Assembly (NCBI RefSeq): GCF_000002865.3
Contig: NW_001865084.1
Location: 100,065 to 164,064 of the forward strand
Reading direction: 5' to 3'
Source: Monosiga brevicollis MX1
Lineage: Eukaryota > Opisthokonta > Choanoflagellata > Craspedida > Salpingoecidae
Length of the DNA stretch: 64,000 bases
Made by a program: the position numbers and the translations under genes. Below the pieces are notes generated by a model. That model saw only the letters and a list, made by a program, of their open reading frames with translations. It was not told the DNA's origin and ran no database searches. Each line of letters opens with the position of its first letter. The stretch's first letter is position 1. Positions 15,501 to 26,200 of the stretch are shown here, in pieces.

Positions 15501-17530
15501 ATGCCCAAGAAGAAGAAGAAGAAGAAATTGTCCAAGAAGGAAAAGAAGGCTCTCAAAAAGAAGGGGTTGCCCGTGCCGTCAGACTCGGAATCCGAACCCG
15601 AACCCTCCATCGAGATCCAGGCCACAGAGGAAATGCCCGACGGTGTCGCGGACAGTGACCCCGATGACGTAGGTACCCCAGTTCGTTCGGAACGACTTGA
15701 CCGTTTTCACCGGCAGGGCCCAAAAAGGGCCAGCAGAGGAAAAGGCGAAGAAGCCCGGAGGGAAGGGAGAGCGCGTTGTTTGTGTCCTTGTGTTCCACCC
15801 AGCTTTGGTCCAGCGCACCGTACTCACGCGATTCGCATTGGAACCCACAATTAGAACAATGATGTGGATGATCCGCACCGGGCCCTGGACATCGACCTCG
15901 ATGCTCCGATGGATGCCAGTGAGATGGTGCTACCCACGCCCAGTCACCACGTTTCCAAGGGCCTGAGTGCCGAGGAGCTGGCCTCGCTCGAGCGCCAGCG
16001 TGCTCGCGAGGCCCGCAAGGCCAAGAAAAAAGCCGACAAGGATGGCAAGAAGAAGAAGAAGAAGAAATCCAAGGAGCACGGTGAACACCACACACACCAG
16101 CATGAGCATGTGCACGAGCACGAGCACGAAGCCGAGGCCGAGGCTGAGCCTGCAAATGTCGAGATTGTGACCGAGGATGCCGAGCCTGGTGGGTTGCCAA
16201 ATTTTGTCTCCGCGCCTTTGCGCGATTGATACTTGCCTTGAGCTCTCTGTACTTTTTTTGAGCTCTCTTCTCACTCAGATGCGCCTGCTTGATTGTGGCA
16301 GAGGCTGTTGTTGAGGTGGCAGCCGAGCCTCCCGTGGCCGAGGCAGCGGCCGGCGAGACCAAGAAAAAGTCAAAGAAAGACAAAAAGGATAAGAAGGATA
16401 AGAAGAAGAAGAAGCACAAACACCACGATAGCGAAGCACCAAGCTCACCAAGTGCGTATCTTGTTCTTGACTTGACGGCACGCTATGCGTGACCAGGCTC
16501 GACCTGTCCGTGTAGGCACCACTGCTCTCCGCTTTGTTCAGGGTCTGATTTGCCGCTGTATGGCACTTGTCTGCACCCCTCTAGGTTTGGCGTTGCGCCC
16601 GCTTGTCAAGGGCGATCATCTGGCTTCTGCCTACGCCATTTCTGTAGGTCTCGCAGCTCCTTGTACCTGTCACTGCTGGCAAAGAGCGCTGTTGCAGACC
16701 TCCTCTTGATTTTTTGCCTTGATTTTGACAATCGCTAGGGTCTGGACAAGCAAGTGCAAGTCACCTTTGTCTTTCAGAACATCGTCGAAACCGAGGTCAC
16801 TCTGAAGAGCCTGCACATTGATGAACCGGCCTCGAGTGTCAAGGTATGCCTTGTTTTCCCGCTTTGTATCGGGATGCCGCTTCAACTCATACCCATACCC
16901 GTTCCCACATGCAGGTGGCGTCTCAAGAAGGCTTGAACGAGCCGCAGACTTTGGGCATGTCGACGCAGCACAAGGCTGTTGTCACCTTGAGCGTCGAGGA
17001 TGCAACCAAACCCGTGACCCTGACGGGCAAGGTTGAGTATGCAACAGCGGACACTGCTGACGGCGAGCTGGCGTTTGAAATTGCTCTTGGCTGCTCCACT
17101 TTTTTCAAGCGGGAGGCGTGCTCCACGGTGCGGACGAGGCTTGCGTGCAGATTGGCGTTTACATGCTGTGTGCACCCCAGCTCCACGACTTGATCTTTGG
17201 TGGTCTGACCCTGCCGACTTGCCTCTCGTGTTGTAGGATCGCTTTACGGAACAGCTGTCGAGTGGGTCATTAAGTGCGAGCAAGAGCGAAGTATTTTCTT
17301 GCAGTGCTCCGTTTGCGCAGGGTGTGCATGCCATCCATTCGCTTGGTTTTGCGGGTGTCGAGTTTGTGGATCAGGCTGCCTCGCTCTTTGGTGAATCAGT
17401 CAATGGTGATGTCGTATGCATCCTGGCCAAGGATAAGGGAGAACAGTCAATATCGATCGATTTCAAGGCTTCAGCCGAATCGCTGATTGATGGACTCGTG
17501 TCGGAGATTCGCGCGGCCTTGGCCAAGTAA
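12501..17530 (+). CDS. AP3D1: AP-3 complex subunit delta (delta-adaptin)
   Basis: Large subunit of the AP-3 adaptor, which sorts cargo from endosomes or trans-Golgi to lysosome-related organelles. Thirteen exons with consistent phases: 12501-12593, 12752-12847, 12976-13056, 13204-13284, 13404-13483, 13619-13937, 14055-15668, 15855-16188, 16302-16451, 16585-16643, 16739-16843, 16915-17127 and 17237-17530. They give 1,172 residues, similar to the human protein. The N-terminal trunk of HEAT/ARM helices begins IMFEKNLSDLIRGIR and continues through RIGYLAAAQSFHE and KNPKNYLSLAPTFFK. It is followed by NPVAPKAQRKVPVPEGLDLDEWI, a charged hinge with poly-Lys stretches, the YRALDIDLD-like element and a C-terminal ear. 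The last exon ends in the conserved ESLIDGLVSEIRAALAK helix. Identity is secure. Confidence 0.96.
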
Positions 17531-18025
17531 ATTAGCTCTGCCTGTCTTTTGAGCGGCATCGTGAGTCATGTTTCTGGCACCGTGTGCGCGTGTTATCGAC
17601 TCTCTGGTGCACTGTTCATGATGATCCTCAGACAGTGTGCTCAGAGCAGTGTGCACAGCACGATGACAGACCATTCTACTGTTTGGTTTGGTCGAATTTT
17701 TTTGTGTATTGAGCCCTTTCGGCTCCCCCCCCCCCAAGCTTTATATTTTTACCGTGTCTCCTTCCTCTTTGCTACGTTAGGCCCGCTCATCACACCACCC
17801 AATTGCAATGAGCTGTCAAAGTAAACTCAATCTTGATGTGTGTGAATGCCCCTCTCCCCCTCTATTTCGCGAGGCGCTGCTGTATTTGTCGAAGGGAGAG
17901 GTCATGCGATGCGATGGCCCGAAGGCGAGAGCCCAAGCACTTGTGTTTTTTTTTTTTTTTTCAACCAGATTGGAGCACGCCCACAACAAAACACACCTAA
18001 ACGAGAAATCCCTGGTCAAGCCGAT
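17531..18025. other. Convergent intergenic region (AP-3 delta / aldolase 3' ends)
   Basis: These 495 bases separate the two stop codons and should contain both 3' UTRs. A C run (about 17728-17739) and a T run (about 17947-17961) are the only notable features. No gene is seen. Confidence 0.6.
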
Positions 18026-19762
18026 TTAGGCCAGGCGGTTCTCGCAATTGAGGTCCTTGAAGCTCTCCTCAAGACGGACAACCATGCTCTCCTCGGCCTT
18101 GCGGAGCCAGACACGGGGATCATACTGCTTCTTGTTGGGCTTGTGGTCGCCATCCGGATTGCCGATCTGGCCCTGGAGATAGTCGTGCTTGTCAGCCTCG
18201 TACTTGCGGACACCATCCCAATAGGCCCACTGGGTGTCGGTGTCAATGTTCATCTTGATAACGCCGTGCGTGAGGGCGGTCTCAATCTTGTCCTTCTCCG
18301 ATCCAGAGCCACCGTGGAAGACGAAGAAGACGGGCTTGTCTTCATCGCAGCCAAGCTTTTCCTTGATAAAGGACTGCGAGTTGCCCAGAATTTCAGGGGA
18401 GAGCTTGACATTGCCGGGCTTGTAGACACCGTGCACGTTGCCAAAGGCGGCAGCCACGGTGAACATGGGGCTGATCTTGCTGAGACGCTGGTAGCACTCC
18501 CACACGTCCTCGGGCTGGCTGTAAAGGGAGTTGTTGTCCACATCCGTGTTGTCCACGCCATCCTCTTCACCGCCGGTGATGCCGAGCTCAAGCTCAAGCA
18601 GCATGTTGATCTGCAAGGGGAAGAAAAGCCGGCAAGAGCTATGAGGCACGAGCCGAAGCACTACGGCAGTCGGGGCGATGACGTGAGATGAATGGACAAA
18701 CCTTGGCGAAGCGCTTAAGGTAAGACTCGCAGGTGGCGATGTTGTCCTCGAGCGACTCCTCGGAGAGATCGATCATGTGAGAGGAGAAGAGGGGCTCGCC
18801 TGTCGTGTGTGTGCGAGTAAATTGCAAAACAGTGAGAGGTTTGTGTGCATGGAGATGCATTATGCTGTGTATGACATAATTGAGCTGCATACTCTCAGCA
18901 CTGGTGCCAGCATTGACCACAAGTACACACCGTGCTCCTTGAAATACTTCTCATCAGCCTCGAGCATGCCGTCCAACCAGGGCAGAAGCTTCTTGGCGCA
19001 GTGGTCTGCGCGGGCCGAGCCATGTCGAGCAGGACAGTGATTGACGTGAGCAATGAGCAGCAAAAATGGGTCCCATGACAAATCATTATTGCAACATCGA
19101 GCACACCACACTGGTATGAAGGGAGGACGAGTCATACCCGAGTGCAAGATGACGGGGACACCGTAGTGCTCGGCCATGAGGCGAACGTGGAAGGCGAACG
19201 TGACGGCGCCGGCAATGGAAGCCTGCTGCTTGTCGTTGGGCAGGCTCTTGCCCGCGAAGAACTGAGCGCCACCCTGGCTCACCTGTTGGACATTGACAAG
19301 GCAAAAAAAAAAGTAGAGCGTTTGAGAACAACGGCATGGGGTGATAAACACACACACACACACATGCAGGCTTGGGCCTTTCAAGCAAAGGGGTGAAGTA
19401 CAACGCATAATAGGGAATTGGAATGGGGTACAGGTGCGTGGGGTTGTGCGTCGTTCAGCGGATCGTGTTGGGGGAAAAGGCTTACCTGGCACATGACCGG
19501 CGAGTTAACCTTGGCGGCAGCTTCGAGAACGGCATTGACCGTCGAGGTGGTGGTGCAGTTGACGGCGGGGATGGCTGAAATAGAGTGCAGAATGGGTTGA
19601 GAACAGGCACACGGGGTGCACAGAGCAATGGCAAGAACAAGATCAAGTTTTCGACTCGACACGGCGAATCATACCAAAGCCCGTGTCCTTGGCGTACTGC
19701 AGCAGCTTCAGGAGGTTGTCGCCGGTGACAACACCTGGCTTGATATCCGAAGGAAAACCCAT
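18026..19762 (-). CDS. Class II (zinc-dependent) fructose-bisphosphate aldolase
   Basis: Glycolytic/gluconeogenic enzyme that splits fructose 1,6-bisphosphate into dihydroxyacetone phosphate and glyceraldehyde 3-phosphate with a metal ion. Six exons (19675-19762, 19486-19574, 19138-19282, 18931-19005, 18702-18799, 18026-18610) give 359 residues, the length of yeast Fba1. Family motifs are complete: LHSDHCAKKLLPW (HSDHC at 106-110, zinc and catalytic Asp), GEPLFSSHMIDLSEES, ELGITGGEEDG, AAFGNVHGVY, VFHGGSGS, and the C-terminal PNKKQYDPRVWLRKAE. The HSD aspartate codon is split by intron 3. No organelle-targeting presequence is evident, so a cytosolic location is likely. Metazoa normally use the unrelated class I enzyme. 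Identification is very secure. Confidence 0.97.
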
Positions 19763-20060
19763 GATGCTTGTCTAGAGGCACAAATCAAGCACGTACAGGG
19801 GCGTACAGGGTGAGGGACGGGTGTGGTCCGACCCAGCGACGAGCCGAAGCGAATCGAGGAACCAAGGCTCCAGCGATTCGATCCAGTGATTGAAAATCAT
19901 CAAAGACCAACCTCTGCTTGTCGAACACAAAACTGAATGCAGCCTAAGCAAGCACACACCAACCAATGACACCCATGAGCCTGCTCCTACCCACACACAC
20001 TCACACGGGGATTCTATGCACTCCCGCCGCCACTGCCACTGCACCAACCAGCGCTACGAG

Positions 20061-20102
<42 letters not shown>

Positions 20103-20315
20103 ACACACACACACACACACACACATCCAGAGCGTAAGTTGTACGTACTCTTGCTTGAAGAAAAATGTGCTAACACACACACACATAGAGCTTGTGGTTA
20201 CTATGAGGAGGGGGGGGGGGGCATGGTGCAAGCACACCACACCACTGTCAAGCATGCAACTTGCTTAGCAAGGTGTGAGTGCGTGTGTGGTGGTTCGTGA
20301 GTAAGTTGCCTTTTG

Positions 20316-20367
<52 letters not shown>

Positions 20368-21564
20368 CTGAGTCTCCTAGTCTCCTAGTCTCTGGGTGTC
20401 CAGTCTCTCAGTCTCATTGACATTCGTGCATCAAGAAGGGGTCAATAATGTTAACAAAACGTCTTTTGACCCCCTTTTTATTTTACGTTATTTTTTCAAG
20501 AGTTTTTTTTTTTTTTTTTGATGTGAAATGGCAGCGTGAGCGAGGGCTCATCATGGCAAGGTGGGGCACGACAGGGCAGGTCAGGGCACGGCAGTGGGCA
20601 GCTTATCAGTCGCCAATCGACTTGAGCTTTGACCCGCTACAGCTGCCCTGCCTATTGATATTGATCACCAAGAGAATCTAGATATGATAGCGTTTTTTGT
20701 TTGTTCGTTTTGATGACTCGAAGTCCCTTAGTGGAGTGAGGAATCGTTTCTCNNNNNNNNNNNNNNNNNNNNNNNNNNNNNNNNNNNNNNNNNNNNNNNN
20801 NNNNNNNNNNNNNNNNNNNNNNNNNNNNNNNNNNNNNNNNNNNNNNNNNNNNNNNNNNNNNNNNNNNNNNNNNNNNNNNNNNNNNNNNNNNNNNNNNNNN
20901 NNNNNNNNNNNNNNNNNNNNNNNNNNNNNNNNNNNNNNNNNNNNNNNNNNNNNNNNNNNNNNNNNNNNNNNNNNNNNNNNNNNNNNNNNNNNNNNNNNNN
21001 NNNNNNNNNNNNNNNNNNNNNNNNNNNNNNNNNNNNNNNNNNNNNNNNNNNNTCTCATCATCCGAGGATATTCTCTGATTTAGCTTGACTTTTCCTCAAT
21101 GCCTAACGCTTTTAAGCGTTCATCTCTGCTCATTCGTCCACGCTGGTTCGTTTCTCTACCAAGCACTCCCCTCTCTCTCTTTTTTTTTTCAGATTCCGGC
21201 ACTACAGGTGTCCTCTGGTCGGAGGAGGTGACCCTGCATGTGTGTGGATGCGTGGATGCGTGTGCGTGTGGTGCGGGCACACGGTCTTCAGCATTCTGAT
21301 CATCATCTGCTGGATCAGAGCCAACCTCGGGTCTGGCTGCTCTGTGCTGCGACACCGATTGGAAGCCCATCCTTGTTATCGAGATCCGTTGCGCGTTTCA
21401 TGGTCCAGTAAAATACCGTTGAGCTGTTGATGCGCGAGGAAAACAGCTAGTCCGACGCCCCCCCACCGTTCTCTTGGCGCCTATGGCGCCTGGTGTCGAC
21501 CTTTCGTGTGAATTGTCGCATCAAGCAAGCGGCTGGTCGCTTCGCTCGTGGGCTGGCCTGCAGG
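19763..21564. other. Divergent upstream region of aldolase and giant receptor, with assembly gap
   Basis: Contains GA then AC runs (about 20060-20124), a GT run (about 20319-20365), a T run near 20504-20519, and the N gap. No gene is supported. The promoters of the aldolase (minus) and giant receptor (plus) must lie here. Because of the gap, an additional short exon or gene cannot be excluded. Confidence 0.5.
20753..21052. other. Assembly gap (300 N)
   Basis: Exactly 300 consecutive N. The round length suggests a scaffold gap of estimated size. It lies about 510 bases upstream of the giant receptor's start codon. Confidence 1.
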
Positions 21565-23197
21565 ATGGGCCCAGGGCTCAGGTCCCCGCCCGGGGCAACC
21601 GCCCTCTCCTTCCTGCTGATCCTCTTGTTAGCATTCGCACCAACTCAACACCTCGTGGCTGCAGGTTCGTTCGTGCATCACCTCAGCTCGCTGGCCCGCC
21701 TGCATACATTGGATCACGCCGTGCCACCGTAAACTTGCCCACGCTTTGCAAGTCACCACGCCCACACATGTGCTCTTCTCCTTGTCCTTGGGTCATTGAG
21801 AGTCGATCGACCCTGCCCGCTCCTTCTCGAAACACACTCCTAAATGCGTGGTTTCGCTCTTGTAACCTTCCCAAATGATCGCCTGTGCTCTTCCAACACC
21901 AATCATGGTTTCAGACCACACATCTCCGCACCTCCACCATCCTGTTACCGGTCACATCATCAGCCCACCTCCTTGTGCCTGCTCCACCCGCTCCATCGGG
22001 CACCGATCTGTGTGCTGTCCGGCGTCAGTATATGCCCGCTCACGTATACTTTTGCGCCCATGGCATGGGTGCGCACGTCCCTTCATTCTAGACTGTGCGT
22101 GTAGCTCGGGAGAGTACATGTCCGCGTGCGCCAACGACACGCCAACCTGCATTTCCTGCTCGGTTTGCTCAAGTGAACAAATTGCAGCCAAACCTTGTCT
22201 AGCCACGCAGGATCGCCAGTGTGTCGAATCACCAGGTGGCTTTTATCTAAAATATGGCTCCAGCCTGCGGTTTGCCATCGCGCCCCGATACAGTCTATCC
22301 CTGGCTTCGGTGCAGGAATGTGCCACCTTTTGCCTCAATCTTGGAAGCAACTGTGATGGCTTTGAAACCGAGTACATCCAGGCCAGCGATTCCTTCAGCT
22401 GCCGCCTCTACGACAGTGCAGCCACCAGCAGTGCCGTACAGTCTAGTGCCTACGCGCTCTCCTTCCTTGTTGGTGAAGTAAGTGATACTTATTCAAAAAG
22501 GCGCTGTGGATGACCCTTGAAGCAGCGCGAGACGCAGCGTGCTGGCCTGGCCCACTCCCGTCGCCCAACATTCATAGATTGCGATCACCCTTTGCTGACT
22601 CTTTGCTAGGCACCTTTCAATCCGTCCTCAACCGAGGCACCAACCACACTTGCGCCATTTGCAACGCCTGATGGCTATGCACTTGCTTATCGTGGCGGTA
22701 CTCTTCAAGGTCTTGAGGGCCAGCGATTTGTCACCGCCACCGATCCAGCGCATATCATCTTCTCAGAGGTTGCAGCCAATCCGGATAACTGCGTTGACGT
22801 TTGCAATGGACGCTTCGACTGTCTCGGCATTTACGTGGTGCAAAACACTTCGGACGAGATTGAATGCACTCTCCTCAATCAAACCTCCTCCGAGGTCTCC
22901 ACCGAAGATTTGCTCAATAGCTACTCTTGGGAAAAGGTACGTCACTCTCAAACCCAGAGCATGCCACACACACAAAAAGTCAAAACAAATGACCGTTATT
23001 TTGTACTTTCATGTGTGTGTCGTTTTCATTTTTCTTCATTTTCTTTTCATTTTTTTTTTCTTTTGCTTTGCTTGACTTGTTGGCTTGGCGTTCTCGTTCT
23101 CGAGATGAGGGGCGGTCTGTTTGATGTTCCGCTCCTAGCGTGATTGCTCTTTGTTTCTGCTTTGTCTTTTCAGTGGCGTCCCCCCCCCCCCCCCCNC

Positions 23198-23262
<65 letters not shown>

Positions 23263-26200
23263 CGCTTTGCTCAGTACCGCTTTCAGTCAATTTGGACCAG
23301 TCATCAGCTTGATGCTTCCTTCAGTTGTGCGCATACCCCGTCCTCAATGGGCCATGCCATCCTATGTCTGTAGCTTGTGGTTTCAAGCACCGCGGCCGGA
23401 ACGACACTTGACCCCGATGTCTATCACATCCCCTACCCCGCCGACTACATCCTGCTTTTTTCCAGTGGAGACTTTGCCGAGCAGCTGAACAGCCCCAGTC
23501 GCCGCTTTTCCTTTGATACGAGTGACGTCTTGTCCACTTGGACAGGGGATCGAGACTGCGCCTCCATCTGCAACACCGTGGTTGAGTGTGTGGGATTCAT
23601 CATCACTTTTGATCCCCCCACCAACGTCTCGGCGGATACGCAAGTTTGCCGCTTGCTTGATAACCTTGGTGGGGACGGGGGTGCAGCTGAAACTGCGTCT
23701 TCTCTCTCCTATGCCTACGAGAATGTACGTCAGCCCTATTGACATGGACACACCTCCCAGACCAACTCTGAGGTGGCTCTCATCTTTGTTCTCACACATG
23801 CCGTGCCCTCTCGCATGTAGGCTCCTAACATTCCTTCGCAAACGTCGACGACCACTACAACGACAACCACCACGACCACCACCACGACCACCACCACTAC
23901 GACGACAACCACCACAACGACAACCACGACCACCACGACCACTACGACGACCACCACCACAGCTTCCGTGGCGACGACAACAGCCGAGGACACACGTCTC
24001 ACGCAGCCATTGCTTTTGACTGGCTCAGTGGACGTGTACCCGGATCGTCACACGACTGCCAGGAGCCAGGCTACCTACCGAGCCGGCCAGTCAGGCACGG
24101 TTACGGCCGCAACCATTGAAGGCCAGCTCTCGGTATCCCGTACGCTCACGGTGTCAGCCACTGTACCAGACGTCATCGTGTTGGGGTTGTACCAAAATGC
24201 CACGTACAACGATGCGCGAAGATTGGTGGGTGAAATCTTCCTGTTTGATGCCTATGGCAACCCATCTACGTCCGGCAGCAGCATCGTCACGGTGCGCGCT
24301 ACAACTATCGATGGTAGCTATTCCGCCACCTCTCAAACTCGCATTCAGACGCCAAACGGACGCTACCAGTTCAATCTTCTCTTCAACGAAGCCATGTATT
24401 CTCAAGCGCGAATGGGTACCGTGGTCGCTTTTATTGGAACCAACCGAGCCACTAGCTCCGTGATATCAGAAGAAAGTACCTTTAGTGTCATCCCAAGCCC
24501 GACACTAACAAACGCCGAAGCATACATTCGCCTGCCCTACGAGGATGTGTACTCCACCGACCTCAATGCCGCGCTCGTTTTTGGTGTCCCCAGCACTGCT
24601 GCAAATCAGGCAGCTAGCTCAATCATTTGGCAGTTTTCTACAAACGCTGCCGTGACATTTTCTGCATCATCTCTGCCAGCAGGCTGCACCATCTCCACTG
24701 ACTTGACAAACTCGCTATCTCGCAACGTTTCCTGCCCAGCAGCTACGGCGCTGGCCGGCACGGCTGCCTTGACCTTCACTATAGCCTCCAGTCAAGCCAC
24801 AACCAGCCCCACAGTGGTCGTGTCCAGCGTGGCTGCTTGGCGCCGTCTGGCAGACGGCAGCTCAGTATCTCTCAATGCAGTAGTGCGAGATCGAAATGGT
24901 GATGGCACCCAGGGTTACATCTACACCCCTGCAGCGTACACGGCGTTTGCTGTTGCCTTTCTGACCAAAACGACCTTTATTGTGGACGACGCTGCTTCGG
25001 ATCAGTCCTCAGCCATGAGCTTCTATGCTGGGCAATCATCTGGCCGCATGCTGATCCTCACTGCCAACTCGTGCGTCTCTTCGGAACCGTCCATCACCAC
25101 AACTTCTTCCTGCGGCATTGTCGTCAGCAAGAACGTACCGCGAGGAGCTTTCACCATCACCGTTTCCAGAAACGGCGCCACTGCCGTTGCAACGGGTCGT
25201 GTGTTGGCACCAGAAGAGGAGTACACCCTTTCGCTTAATAGTGACTATGTGGCGCCCATTACCGGTGCCTTTGATGCAGATTGTCAAGCATTTGCGGTGG
25301 CCCCTGCCATCACGATCACGCGGACATTCTCAGGAGGTAACCGTACTCTCAGCTTGGACATTTCTAGCGAGCTGGCGACCGACCTTTTTGTTGACCCCAA
25401 TATTGGCTACATTAGCGCTGAGCCTCGCCTGGTGCTCAGACACTCCTTTGTGGCGGCCGCCGCATCTCAAGGCTCGTTGTCCGTCCCCATCGTACTCAAA
25501 ACGCCCGGCGGCAATGTGACCAAAACTCTTGAGGTCCCCGTGAACGACGCAGCTCAGGGCGAGCTTTTTGTGACGCTGGCAACTGGCCTTGGCCTTACGG
25601 TGGCATCATCAGGCTACTATGCTCCAGCTGCAGTCATGGCCACAGTAACGACGGGCACGACATTTACGGACACCCGTCCGCTCGCACTACTTGCACACAT
25701 GGCTGTTGATGGCATCTTTGCTCAACCAGTATCCAGCAACAACCTACGCATTGTCCATCCAACGAATACTTTCGTGATTGACGCTCAAGGTTTTCTCACT
25801 GCCTCCCCGCTTATCTTCGGCAATGTGTCCAGCTCCCTCGAGCTGCAACTGGCCCCCAGCACATGCGCTGAAACCCCGTTGTCGGCCACAGTTGACGAGG
25901 TGCACTACACGACCAATACCCGGATTGAGAGTCTTGTCAATGCCACACGGCGTATAGCCAACTTTCAGGATCCATTGTCGGGCGTTGCGGCCAATACCAC
26001 TCTTTCTCTGGTCTTGCACGCTCGTCTGAACAATGGCACCACAGTCGACATATCCCAGAATCCTCATGTCATTCTAACGGCACCTTCCTGGGTTAATGTC
26101 AGCCAGGATACATCCAGCTTCAGCTGGTATCTGACGCTCACTGAACCTGCCACAACACCGTCCTTTGATGTTCAGGTGGAGTATCTGCGCGCCCCCAATG

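Noticed and set aside
20753-21052. Possible hidden gene or CRISPR-like array in the gap
   Set aside because: The gap is all N, so nothing can be inferred. No CRISPR-type spaced direct repeats were seen anywhere in the window.
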